Of a stretch of DNA of 15,864 nt, positions 6,698 to 14,289 are shown piece by piece. Made by a program: the position numbers and the translations under genes. Numbering within the stretch: position 1 is the stretch's first letter; every line of letters starts with the position of its first letter. The notes under the pieces were generated by a model. It ran no database searches and had not been told where the DNA came from. It saw only the letters and a list, made by a program, of their open reading frames with translations. Source of the DNA: Methanofastidiosum methylothiophilum. GTDB lineage: Archaea > Methanobacteriota_B > Thermococci > Methanofastidiosales > Methanofastidiosaceae. Location: contig LNJE01000025.1 in assembly GCA_001587635.1 (NCBI GenBank), positions 1 to 15,864 on the forward strand, read 5' to 3'.

Positions 6698-7676
6698 TAT
6701 TATTATTCTTGCTGCAGGAAAAGGCGAAAGGATGATGTCAAAAAAACCAAAAGTAATGCATGAGATTATGGGAAAACCCATGATTGGATATGTCGTTGAA
6801 AGGGCTAGGGCTTTAAACCCGATAAGCATAACAGCAGTAACCGGATACGGAAGAGATAAGGTTGAAGCCTTTCTTGCCAAATATAACATAAATTATTCAG
6901 TACAACATGAGCAAAAAGGCACTGCACACGCCGTCCTCACAGCAAAAAGGCTTATTAGCAATAACGATCTGCTTATTCTATATGGAGACGTACCCCTTAT
7001 CGAAAGTTCCACCCTTAAAGATTTTATTGCCTTTTATAAAAAGTTCAACGACATAACGTTCATGATAACAAGTATAAATGATCCAACTGGCTATGGAAGA
7101 GTGCTGTTGGAAGGCGATAATATCAAATACATTATTGAAGATGCCGATGCAAGTCCTGAAGAAAAGACAATCAAGGAGATAAACACTGGCATATGCATTA
7201 TCCCTGAAAAATATATTTCACTGATCGAGAAAATTGGATGCAACAACAAAAAGGGTGAATATTATCTTACTGATATTTGTAAAGTTGCAAAAGAGAATAG
7301 CATAGCTGTCAAGGGTTATCATTATGATAAACCCTTAGAAGTCCTCGGTGTAAATGGAAAAAAGGAATTATTAGAGGCAAATCAAACAATGAAAAACAAC
7401 ATTATTGATTTTCATATAAGAAAAGGTGTAGCTTTCATTGACAGAAACATATACATCGAAACCGATGTAACTATTGGTAATGATAGCGTTATTTATCCTA
7501 ACGTGTATATCGCAGGCAATACAGAAATAGGTGAAGATGTAGTTATCGGACCAAATACCATAATTGAAGATTCTATAATAAAACACAATGTGAATATAGG
7601 GGGTTTCTGCCTCATTAAGGGGGCAGAGATTAAAGGAGGTACAACTATTCCTCCATTTTCCAAAAAAATTAAATAG
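6684..7676 (+). CDS. glmU: GlmU-like UDP-GlcNAc pyrophosphorylase lacking the acetyltransferase domain
   Basis: This 330-residue protein has the GlmU nucleotidyltransferase domain that joins UTP and N-acetylglucosamine-1-phosphate for peptidoglycan and LPS precursors. Motifs are LAAGKGERMMSKKPKVMHE (9-27), QHEQKGTAHAV (74-84), the metal-binding GDVP (101-104, Asp102) and the GVN (222-224) of the sugar site. The left-handed beta-helix has only about five or six hexapeptide turns (VTIGNDSVIYPNV to IKGGTTIPPF) and ends near residue 325. The acetyltransferase half, with its catalytic His/Lys/Tyr/Asn residues, is therefore absent; full GlmU has about 450 residues. The start is ATG 6684, with AAGG nine bases upstream and 14 bases of overlap with tatC. 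An in-frame TTG at 6663 lies further inside tatC. Another acetyltransferase or a second GlmU should exist elsewhere. It may instead act on a different sugar-1-phosphate. Confidence 0.85.
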   Translation: MKEFNIIILAAGKGERMMSKKPKVMHEIMGKPMIGYVVERARALNPISITAVTGYGRDKVEAFLAKYNINYSVQHEQKGTAHAVLTAKRLISNNDLLILYGDVPLIESSTLKDFIAFYKKFNDITFMITSINDPTGYGRVLLEGDNIKYIIEDADASPEEKTIKEINTGICIIPEKYISLIEKIGCNNKKGEYYLTDICKVAKENSIAVKGYHYDKPLEVLGVNGKKELLEANQTMKNNIIDFHIRKGVAFIDRNIYIETDVTIGNDSVIYPNVYIAGNTEIGEDVVIGPNTIIEDSIIKHNVNIGGFCLIKGAEIKGGTTIPPFSKKIK

Positions 7677-7706
7677 GTATGCATAGTTTCAATTAAAAAG
7701 TTAAGC

Positions 7707-7728
7707 AATTGTCGGCGCGCCGACAATT
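7707..7728. promoter_or_regulatory. perfect 22-bp palindrome next to parB; possible parS-like site or bidirectional terminator
   Basis: AATTGTCGGCG and its exact reverse complement abut with no spacer, centred on GGCGCGCC. It lies 30 bases after the glmU-like stop and 28 bases after (downstream of) the parB stop, between convergent genes. The GC-rich core stands out in an AT-rich gap. As RNA it would be a strong hairpin, but no good T tract follows on either strand, so a terminator role is only moderately supported. Its symmetry and adjacency to parAB also fit a partition-protein binding site. Confidence 0.6.
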
Positions 7729-7756
7729 ATATACAGAAGCCTATAAAATGAAGGGC

Positions 7757-8623
7757 TTATTGATTTTGAGTGCCTTCTTTGAGATTTGAGATTGTGATTT
7801 CGAGGGTTTGTAACGCCCGCATTAAAGTTAATCGCTCATCCTCTGCTGAACCTTGAATATCCAATGCTTGCAACTGTCTGTTGAGAGCAGATATTTTTGA
7901 TATTACCGTCTCAATCAACGACAGTTTTTTATTCCTGATTTTTTTTCTTGTAACCTCTCTTACCTGGTCGCTTTTTAGTTTATATTCTTTAACCTGCTCA
8001 AAAAGTTCGATCATCTTCTCTGGCGTATCCTGTTTGGCTACCTCAGTTAAAAGCCTCCTCGGAAACCCTTCCTCATGTCGACTTGCTTCCTTTATCTCTT
8101 CTGGTAATCTGATCAAGCTCAACATTTCTGTTACAGTAGACCTTGCTTTGCCTATTACTGACGCAAGCTTCTCATGCGTATAGCCGTATTCATCGATCAT
8201 TCTTTTTAATGCTTCTGCTGTTTCAATAGGTGTTAAGTCCTCTCTCTGCAGGTTTTCAATCAATGCAATTTCAGCCGGATTTCCACTTGTTAGTACAGCA
8301 GGTATCTTCTCTAAGCCTGCCATTTTAGCTGCCTTAAGCCGACGTTCGCCTGCAACAAGAAATATTTCATCTTCATTGGTCTTTCTAATAACAATCGGCT
8401 GCAATACACCTTTTTCTTTAATAGAACTACTAAGTTCGGCCAATGTGTCTGGATTAAAATATTTTCTCGGTTGGTCAGGGCTTGTAAGAACCAGGTCAAT
8501 ATCAACAAAATAAAAATCCCCATCCTTATAGTTGTTGAGACTTGCAGGATGATCTTTTATGCGCTGCAGCAGCGATGCCAATTTTGTTTTTTTATCTGTC
8601 AGTTTGTTTTTAAGTTTCGACAT
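7757..8623 (-). CDS. parB: ParB/KorB-like partition protein
   Basis: This 288-residue ParB-family CTPase clamp loads on centromere DNA and activates the partner ParA. The N-terminal CTP-binding domain carries GERRLKAAKMAGL (92-104) and ENLQRED (123-129). The helix-turn-helix follows at about 148-173, where GYTHEKLASVIGKARSTVTE and LSLIRLPEE replace the usual GKSRPHVANxLRLL of chromosomal Spo0J-type ParB. That points to a KorB-like or accessory-type specificity. The C-terminal part (about 200-288) is charged and helical, with a heptad-like end suited to dimerisation. The ATG at 8623 overlaps the parA stop by 25 bases, so the pair is translationally coupled. It converges on glmU across the 22-bp palindrome. 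Whether this is the main chromosomal system or an integrated-element one cannot be told from the window. Confidence 0.93.
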   Translation of the reverse strand: MSKLKNKLTDKKTKLASLLQRIKDHPASLNNYKDGDFYFVDIDLVLTSPDQPRKYFNPDTLAELSSSIKEKGVLQPIVIRKTNEDEIFLVAGERRLKAAKMAGLEKIPAVLTSGNPAEIALIENLQREDLTPIETAEALKRMIDEYGYTHEKLASVIGKARSTVTEMLSLIRLPEEIKEASRHEEGFPRRLLTEVAKQDTPEKMIELFEQVKEYKLKSDQVREVTRKKIRNKKLSLIETVISKISALNRQLQALDIQGSAEDERLTLMRALQTLEITISNLKEGTQNQ

Positions 8624-9396
8624 ATCTTTATAAAATCATTAGTTAATTCTTTGTAGTCCTCTGCTCCACTACTATCTTTTTTATAAGTGAATATCGATTC
8701 CTGAGCCATGTGCGCCTGATTTAGGGCTTCATTCCTTCGTATAACCGTTTTGAATATCATCTTCTTGTACGGTTTTAACTGTTGCATTACCCATCCATTA
8801 CTTAATTTGTTTCGTGCATCATATTTTGTTATCAATATGCGTACATATTTCTGCTTGTCCCATACCGAATTATCTTTGACGTTATCAAGGGTTTCCATCA
8901 GGTCTGAAAAACCCTCCAGGGAATATCTGCCTATATCGCACGGAATAATAACAAAATTACAGACATATAAAGCATTTATAGTCAATGTTCCAAGAGTCGG
9001 CCGACAATCGATNATGATAAAATCGAATGNTTTTTCGATCTTTTGAATTGCCCTGGAAAGGAATGTCTCACGAAACAATTCCGGGGTCAGTTGCTGTTCT
9101 GCTCTGTCAAGTCTTATATGCGATGGAATAATAGACANATTCCTTACCTTTGTTTCCATTATTGCGTCATTGATATTCTTTTTANTTATCAGGACNTCAT
9201 TGACAGCAATCGAAAAATCCTCAGACTCTATACCCAAGCCAATGGTTGAATGCGCCTGNGGGTCAAAATCTATCAAAAGGACGCTTTTTTCTCTCATTGC
9301 CAATCCAGCAGCAAGATTGATAGATGTCGTTGTTTTACCTACCCCACCCTTTTGGTTTATAACCGAAACTATTACTGTATTTTGTTGAATTGACAT
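8599..9396 (-). CDS. parA: ParA-type partition ATPase
   Basis: This 265-residue deviant-Walker ATPase of the ParA/Soj family binds DNA nonspecifically in its ATP form and moves ParB-bound DNA. The Walker A box is NQKGGVGKTTTS, with signature Lys16 and Lys21. Walker A' is LLIDFDxQAH. The Walker B region reads FDFIxIDCRPTLGTLT, where Arg replaces the second Pro of the common DCPP. It lacks an N-terminal HTH, so it is the short chromosomal or type Ib form. No Shine-Dalgarno precedes the ATG. A good promoter places the transcription start at or next to the start codon, suggesting leaderless translation. Several N positions affect residues outside Walker A. It is coupled to parB downstream. Confidence 0.94.
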   Translation of the reverse strand: MSIQQNTVIVSVINQKGGVGKTTTSINLAAGLAMREKSVLLIDFDXQAHSTIGLGIESEDFSIAVNXVLIXKKNINDAIMETKVRNXSIIPSHIRLDRAEQQLTPELFRETFLSRAIQKIEKXFDFIXIDCRPTLGTLTINALYVCNFVIIPCDIGRYSLEGFSDLMETLDNVKDNSVWDKQKYVRILITKYDARNKLSNGWVMQQLKPYKKMIFKTVIRRNEALNQAHMAQESIFTYKKDSSGAEDYKELTNDFIKICRNLKTN

Positions 9397-9405
9397 CGAA
9401 TACTT

Positions 9406-9434
9406 ATTGTATAGGAAACCGAGTGTTTAATCAA
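9406..9434 (-). promoter_or_regulatory. promoter of parAB
   Basis: TTGATT (9434-9429) and TACAAT (9411-9406) on the minus strand have a 17-base spacer. The -10 ends nine bases before the parA ATG at 9396, so the transcript would begin within about two or three bases of the start codon. Confidence 0.6.
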
Positions 9435-9474
9435 AATATTTTAATACTGTTCAGGTAAATAAAGAAAAATCGGA

Positions 9475-9735
9475 TTAATTCAATACGTTGAAATTCGCTG
9501 GTATTCTCCGTTTGCAAATAGGGCACACAGGTTCAATAAGTGTAAATGTCTTTCCGAATACATCGATCTTTTTAAAGAATACACCAGGCGCATTATATAA
9601 TTCTTTTTCATCGTATATTTTGCCACACTGGCAAACAGGAATCTCCTGACGAATGAAATTGCCATGAAAGGCCTGATCAGCATATAAATCTATCAAGTTT
9701 TTCTCTTCGTTTGTCATAAAAAGAATATAAGACAT
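9475..9735 (-). CDS. small zinc-knuckle-like protein of unknown function, 86 aa
   Basis: This 86-residue frame lies between gltX and parA on the same strand. Two cysteine pairs, Cys35/Cys37 (PVCQCGKIY) and Cys71/Cys74 (VCPICKRR), about 34 residues apart, suggest one zinc ribbon. The second pair with its basic flank looks like a typical zinc knuckle. The N-terminal part is helical and acidic/hydrophobic. I do not recognise the family. ATG 9735 is the longest start; ATG 9717 (MTNEEKNL) is equally possible, because neither has a clear ribosome-binding site. It begins 44 bases after the gltX stop and is probably transcribed with gltX, while parA downstream has its own promoter. Confidence 0.7.
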   Translation of the reverse strand: MSYILFMTNEEKNLIDLYADQAFHGNFIRQEIPVCQCGKIYDEKELYNAPGVFFKKIDVFGKTFTLIEPVCPICKRRIPANFNVLN

Positions 9736-9779
9736 AAAGATTCTTTTTGCAATATGCGTCGGTCACAATAAAAACATAA

Positions 9780-11276
9780 TTATTGAATCAGGTCTAAGGC
9801 CCCTTTTATCCTCTTCAAGGTTTCGTGTTTCCCCAATATATATGCAACCTCAAACACACCGGGACTTGCTTTACGACCAGTCAAAGAAACCCTGAGTGGC
9901 CATAGCACACTCCCCACATTCAATCCGAGAGACTTTATATAATCGCCAATAATCCCTTCAAGGGCATGAACGTTCCACACATCGGTTTTTATTTCATCAA
10001 GTATTTTTAATAAACCAGTTAAATTTTCCTTAACCTCTGCCGTTGTCATCTTTTTCCATAACAGTATATTGGGGTCATATTTTAATTCATCGGCAAAAAA
10101 GAAATCTACCGCATCAACCACATCAGAAATCCTTTTGATACGCTCATGCTCAAGTTCAACTATCCCTTCAAGATAAGCACGCCCCACAACCTTTTCGCTT
10201 TTCACAATCTTAAAACTATCATTATCAAGGGCCTTTATCAAATTTGCATTAATCAAATATGGCAAGCAGGCTAAAAGCAGTGCATCTGTAGGCATACGCC
10301 TAATATAGTAACCATTAAAGTAATCGAGTTTATCCGCATCAAATGTTGCGGGACTTGCCCCTATACTCTTAATGTCAAAACATTTCTCCAACTCAGATAG
10401 AGATAAAATCTCATTGTCATCTTTCGGGTGCCAACCTAAAAGTGCGCAAAAATTGACCAGTGCATCGGCAAGATAACCTTTGTCCCGAAACTCCTCCACC
10501 ATTACATCGCCATGCCTTTTGCTTAACTTCCCACCCTGTTTGTTAAGAATCACAGGATAGTGAACAAATTTGGGCATCTCCCACCCAAAGGATTGATATA
10601 ATAGAGCATTTTTAGGAAATGAAGGTATCCATTCGTCCGCCCTGGTAACATGCGTAATACCCATAAGATGGTCATCAACTACATTTGCAAACTGGTATGT
10701 AGGAATGCCATTTGTTTTGACAAGCACATGNTCGTCAAGATTAGATGCATCAAAATGTATTTCTCCTCGTATCTCATCATAAACAATAACATTNCCATTA
10801 AGTGGCATTTTTTGTCTTATTACAAAGGTCTCTCCNGANTTTAATTTCTTTTCAATCTCAGCATCAGTTAGATCCCTGCATTTTCTGTCATATCTGGTTG
10901 GAAGTTTATTAACCCTTTGTTGTTCACGCATCTCTTTCAATCTCTCAGGGGTGCANAAACATCGATAAGCACCCCCTTTTNCAAGAAGTAACTCAGTGTA
11001 TTTGTTATATATATCAATNCTTTGCGTTTGAACGTATGGACCGTATTCACCACCTACATGTGGGCCTTCATCAAATGTAATCCCTACCCAGCNGAGGATT
11101 TCTATCAGGCTTTCAACGGCCCCTTCAACTTCTCTTTCCTGGTCTGTATCCTCGATACGAAGAATGCACTTTCCATTTGNGCTTCTGGCAATAAGATAAG
11201 TAAAAAGTGCCGTGCGTAAACTTCCGATATGAAGAAATCCCGTTGGACTTGGTGCAAATCTAACTCTAACTGACAT
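9780..11276 (-). CDS. gltX: glutamyl-tRNA synthetase
   Basis: This complete 498-residue class I synthetase attaches glutamate to tRNA-Glu (and to tRNA-Gln if the enzyme is non-discriminating). The HIGH-type signature is FLHIGSLRTALF (His16-Ser19). The KMSK loop is GGKLSKRHGD, with KLSKR at 250-254. Cysteines in YRCxCTPERL (Cys106, Cys108) and DRKCRD (Cys133) resemble the zinc-binding region of E. coli GluRS, though the fourth ligand is not clear. The C-terminal helical anticodon-binding domain is intact (SLTGRKASPGVFEV). A strong AAAGGA lies before ATG 11276. About ten N positions give unresolved residues. Whether it also makes Glu-tRNA-Gln depends on whether glnS or gatCAB is present elsewhere. 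Confidence 0.96.
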   Translation of the reverse strand: MSVRVRFAPSPTGFLHIGSLRTALFTYLIARSXNGKCILRIEDTDQEREVEGAVESLIEILXWVGITFDEGPHVGGEYGPYVQTQXIDIYNKYTELLLXKGGAYRCXCTPERLKEMREQQRVNKLPTRYDRKCRDLTDAEIEKKLXXGETFVIRQKMPLNXNVIVYDEIRGEIHFDASNLDXHVLVKTNGIPTYQFANVVDDHLMGITHVTRADEWIPSFPKNALLYQSFGWEMPKFVHYPVILNKQGGKLSKRHGDVMVEEFRDKGYLADALVNFCALLGWHPKDDNEILSLSELEKCFDIKSIGASPATFDADKLDYFNGYYIRRMPTDALLLACLPYLINANLIKALDNDSFKIVKSEKVVGRAYLEGIVELEHERIKRISDVVDAVDFFFADELKYDPNILLWKKMTTAEVKENLTGLLKILDEIKTDVWNVHALEGIIGDYIKSLGLNVGSVLWPLRVSLTGRKASPGVFEVAYILGKHETLKRIKGALDLIQ

Positions 11277-11323
11277 TGTGTTTTCCTTTCAGACCTTCTT
11301 TTTGTTCTATATCGAACCTTTAT

Positions 11324-11332
11324 ATTATACCA
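11324..11332 (-). promoter_or_regulatory. extended -10 promoter of gltX
   Basis: TGGTATAAT on the minus strand is a perfect extended -10 about 47 bases before the gltX ATG. No matching -35 at 17 bases is evident, which is usual for extended -10 promoters. It would let gltX be transcribed independently of the EF-hand cluster upstream. Confidence 0.55.
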
Positions 11333-11408
11333 GAATTGTCGCTTTGGTTCACCCAATAAAAACCGTTATAGCCAGAAGACCTGGGGCAAAATGAGAAGCT
11401 GCATTAAT

Positions 11409-13544
11409 CTACTTAACAAGGACTGCCAGATAGCCATATTTCCAAAAAACGAATAAGGCTACAAAAAGCAATATAACAAGTATATATAGGCCCCAAGGCG
11501 TTTTCTTATCCGCATATGGGTCTGTAAGTGACCTTTCAGCACCTTCTGGCAGTTTAGCAACACCGGTCAAGGAAGTTCCGAACTTAATGTTGATTTTGGC
11601 ACGTGTATTTACAGCCCAACCGTTGGCATCAAGGATAGGACCGAGATTGCGTTTTCTCAACTTAAACCATGCCATAAGCATTGAGGGGCCTGAAACAAAC
11701 AGCATAATCCCGATAATTGCAATGGGCCATTGCCACCACATAAGACGCAAGAAACCCGTAATGACAGAGGTAATCGCNGAAACAATAAAACCAACAGCNA
11801 GCCCAATGGCAGCAAAAATNCCGGCAAATTTTCCTACATCAAAGGCCTTTTCAGCAGGAGTTTTCCCGGTACCAGCCTGCGTNCCCGCCTGAATTGCNGA
11901 TGCAGCCAGCTTATCCTCTGAAGCCTTTGAACGGGCAACTGCAATTCTCATAAGTTGCTCNCTGACCATTCTGCTCGCCCTTTTATANGGCGTCCAAAAT
12001 GCCTGNCTTATGCTTATAGGATGTTCAATTATTCTTGTAATTGTAGCATCCCAATCCTGTCCCTTTCTGTCATANAATANACCATTACGACCAACCATAA
12101 GCTGGTCAGAATCCCCTGCGGTAAACGCGGCAGCAATTATCATCNTTTCTGTGCCGCCGCTTCTTGTACAGTTGCAATATACGAGATACACACTACTAAG
12201 GCTGGCAAGACCAACATGAGNATCAACATCATCAACCTTAACGCATAATTCACAACTTCTGCCATCAAGATACAACGTTCCTGCCTGAAATACAGCCTTT
12301 TCCTTCGACCCATAAAAATCACGGAATGCAACAAAGTTGTTGACTAATGTATGCAGATATTTACAATAACGGACAAGTTTGTCAACAGAGGATATTGCCT
12401 TTGCCTCAGGCTCGAAAGATTTGTCTCTTTCTATCAGTTCCATAATGGTTGATTTGTTATTACCATCAAGGATTTCTCTAATACGTTCTATCCCNAGTTT
12501 TTCAACCGGTGTATCAGGTTTCCCGCTCAACCATGTTGCATAAGGAGCAAATTTACCGCATATTGTATCCCATTCATCTAATGTCAGAATGTTTTTATCT
12601 CCAAGTATGGGCTTAACCACATCTTCTCGGAATCTTTTCACTGCCTCGTACCATGCNGGATTTANGCCATCTGAAANAGGCAANNCNCTATCCTGCTCAA
12701 CAAGTGCAATTGGAAAAGATGCAAAAGATTCAGTTGATAAAGACANATTTTGAGCGGCTATGTTCTGATAATCCGCATCCGAAGGGTTAAGCAATTCTGC
12801 AGAGTGCCCATCATATCTCGCAAGACTACACCGTGTAAAATAATCATTAACCTTATCNCTTACGGCATTTAGTNATTCAAAAGCACCTTTCGTGTCACTG
12901 CCAAGGATAAGTATATGCAAATCCTCCTCGATCTTTGCCAGCCAATCAGAATAAGTCTGTGCCTCATTAAAAAACTGTTCAACCTTTTCTTGCGTTACNC
13001 CAGGATTGCCACTTCTNTCTGTAACTGCNCCCTGACATTCAATAATATCTGCAATTAACGCCTTTACGGTATCATCAGAGGCAGATTCAACAGGAATAAC
13101 ACCATCCCCGTTGAATCTCATCTGTGCAAATATCCTTTCCTCGTTATCTGTATCTTCAACCGAGATAGTTTCTGTATTTCCCTTCCCAAGATTTATAAGG
13201 ATGTGTCGTGCAGAGTCGAGAAGATTTTTCCCTTCCTCGGTTTCATCGTTTATTGCAACCAAAGGTATACCGTCTTTTCCTTTAACAAGAAAATCAGGAT
13301 TTTTAAGTAAAGAACCAGCCCATGTAACAGCTTCAATTATCTCAGGGACGCGTATATGGCCATCGCGGTCCGAGTCAACAAACTGAAGCGTCTTATAGTC
13401 GAATTCCAGATTCTTGATTGGACAACTTAAGGCTGCCCAGAGTTTTTGGTCCAAGTGCTGCAATGCAAGCATATCAGTGCCTGTTTCAATTGAAACTTGA
13501 TCAAAACCTCCTACCCTGAAAAAACGCCATTTGTATGACGACAT
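11409..13544 (-). CDS. large EF-hand protein with C-terminal membrane segments
   Basis: This 711-residue protein carries one canonical calcium-binding EF-hand loop, DSDRDGHIRVPE (57-68, with Asp at 1, 3 and 5 and Glu at 12). A second, degenerate loop is around FNGDGVIPVES (144-154). A long soluble, mainly helical region (about 160-560) has no motif I recognise. Three hydrophobic segments lie at about 572-600, 605-626 and 684-702, so it should be anchored in the inner membrane by its C-terminus. There is no N-terminal signal peptide. An N-terminal EF-hand with C-terminal spans suggests a calcium-responsive cytoplasmic module, but no enzymatic activity can be assigned. It ends the glmM-to-EF-hand cluster and overlaps the preceding broken small frame. 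About 25 N positions are present, none breaking the frame. Confidence 0.85.
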   Translation of the reverse strand: MSSYKWRFFRVGGFDQVSIETGTDMLALQHLDQKLWAALSCPIKNLEFDYKTLQFVDSDRDGHIRVPEIIEAVTWAGSLLKNPDFLVKGKDGIPLVAINDETEEGKNLLDSARHILINLGKGNTETISVEDTDNEERIFAQMRFNGDGVIPVESASDDTVKALIADIIECQXAVTXRSGNPXVTQEKVEQFFNEAQTYSDWLAKIEEDLHILILGSDTKGAFEXLNAVXDKVNDYFTRCSLARYDGHSAELLNPSDADYQNIAAQNXSLSTESFASFPIALVEQDXXLPXSDGXNXAWYEAVKRFREDVVKPILGDKNILTLDEWDTICGKFAPYATWLSGKPDTPVEKXGIERIREILDGNNKSTIMELIERDKSFEPEAKAISSVDKLVRYCKYLHTLVNNFVAFRDFYGSKEKAVFQAGTLYLDGRSCELCVKVDDVDXHVGLASLSSVYLVYCNCTRSGGTEXMIIAAAFTAGDSDQLMVGRNGXXYDRKGQDWDATITRIIEHPISIXQAFWTXYKRASRMVXEQLMRIAVARSKASEDKLAAXAIQAXTQAGTGKTPAEKAFDVGKFAXIFAAIGXAVGFIVXAITSVITGFLRLMWWQWPIAIIGIMLFVSGPSMLMAWFKLRKRNLGPILDANGWAVNTRAKINIKFGTSLTGVAKLPEGAERSLTDPYADKKTPWGLYILVILLFVALFVFWKYGYLAVLVK

Positions 13545-13748
13545 ATCTGCACACCCCTTCTTTTTCTTCTATTACAATAAACCCATGCTTTTTTAATCGT
13601 TCCATAACCTCCTTGCCCATTTCTCATTGAAAAAAAACTGTCCGACAAGATTCTTTTTATCCTCATAAATATAACCAGCAGCCATCATAGGTTCGGCATT
13701 GTTTGCCTTGTAAATATCGACTTTCAGACCTCCACCACCTTCATCCAC
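13501..13748 (-). pseudogene. small gene with an apparent one-base frameshift (intact first part 13593-13748)
   Basis: After the RsbW-like stop, a frame from GTG 13748 (or TTG 13754) encodes 51 residues beginning VDEGGGGLKVDIYKANNAEP and ending in NEKWARRLWND at a stop at 13593. The following bases in another frame read as convincing protein, KEVMERLKKHGFIVIEEKEG then VCRYVV, to a stop at 13501 inside the EF-hand gene. Adding one A near 13613-13614 joins the two parts smoothly as NEKWAKEVMERLKKHG. This is either a consensus error in a short A run or a true frameshift. The joined product would be about 82 residues, and I do not recognise its family. No Shine-Dalgarno is visible, so reinitiation after the ATPase stop is likely. 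Confidence 0.55.
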
Positions 13749-13761
13749 TTGCAAATTACAG

Positions 13762-14196
13762 TTACAGCATTCGCATAACAGTAAAGATGAGGATATTCCT
13801 ATCTACATCCCTTCTGTATTCAATGTTACCTATTGCCTTTTTCATTATCTTGGTTGACGGAATCTGCCCGAATTTTGTAAAATCTCCAGCCTCCGGGAAA
13901 GTGCTTGCAATAAGCATATTGAAAGGTACACCCGTATCAGTAATATTGATAATCAACGCACCGCTTTCATGAGTANTGCATGATATTGTAATCTCCCCTG
14001 CCCCATCAGTACAGGCAAAATTNATGATATTGCCAAGTGCCTCTTCAACGGCAAGGCTTATCTGNCTTATCTTTTCATCATCAAAGCCNGCCTCCCAGGC
14101 ATGCCTGGAAACAAAATCCAGGAACAAAGGTACCGCCTCAGCGCTGACTTGTGCCTTGATTTCATTTGTTAAGTTTTTACCGAAATCTATCTCCAT
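13762..14196 (-). CDS. RsbW/SpoIIAB-like histidine-kinase-fold ATPase (anti-sigma factor family)
   Basis: This 144-residue protein matches the small GHKL ATPases of the RsbW/SpoIIAB family, which bind a sigma factor or phosphorylate a STAS-domain antagonist. The N box is SLAVEEALGNI and the following NFA (47-61), with the Glu-Glu and Asn typical of serine kinases of this type. The G1 box is DTGVPFN (87-93). The usual glycine-rich GxGL lid region is replaced by FGQIPSTKIMKKAIGNIEY, so nucleotide handling may differ. A GGAGG at 14205-14209 sits eight bases before ATG 14196. No STAS protein or sigma factor is encoded nearby, so its partner is unknown. It lies between tiny frames in the glmM-to-EF-hand cluster. 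Confidence 0.85.
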   Translation of the reverse strand: MEIDFGKNLTNEIKAQVSAEAVPLFLDFVSRHAWEXGFDDEKIXQISLAVEEALGNIXNFACTDGAGEITISCXTHESGALIINITDTGVPFNMLIASTFPEAGDFTKFGQIPSTKIMKKAIGNIEYRRDVDRNILIFTVMRML

Positions 14197-14216
14197 TAAA
14201 ATTACCTCCGATTAGN

Positions 14217-14289
14217 TTACTCAATTTTTTCAAACTCTTCCACCNAATAAAAAAANGTGCATTTCNTCAANCTCACTTATTCNGATCAT
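14217..14289 (-). pseudogene. tiny reading frame B, apparently broken by one extra base
   Basis: ATG 14289 begins MIxISExxEMH. In another frame the same stretch continues as VEEFEKIE to a TAA at 14217. Removing one A from the A run with an N at 14249-14256 joins them as a peptide of about 23 residues (roughly EMHxFYWVEEFEKIE). Its start overlaps the predicted stop of frame A as ATGA, a typical coupled junction. The run next to an N suggests a miscalled homopolymer. Confidence 0.35.

Noticed and set aside
7700..7740. Classical rho-independent terminator at the palindrome
   Set aside because: The stem is strong, but no run of T follows on either strand, so it is listed as a palindrome with an open role and not as a terminator.
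8996..9005. GTCGGCCGAC inside parA as a second copy of the palindrome near parB
   Set aside because: It shares GTCGG/CCGAC but lacks the central CGCG and the left AATT. It lies on the codons of DCRPTLG, so coding constraint and chance explain it well enough.
11587..11892. Plus-strand frames opposite the EF-hand gene, including 11730-11921 and 11955-12248
   Set aside because: Antisense shadows with no recognisable motifs and many N positions; the minus-strand frame is open for 711 codons with clear domains.
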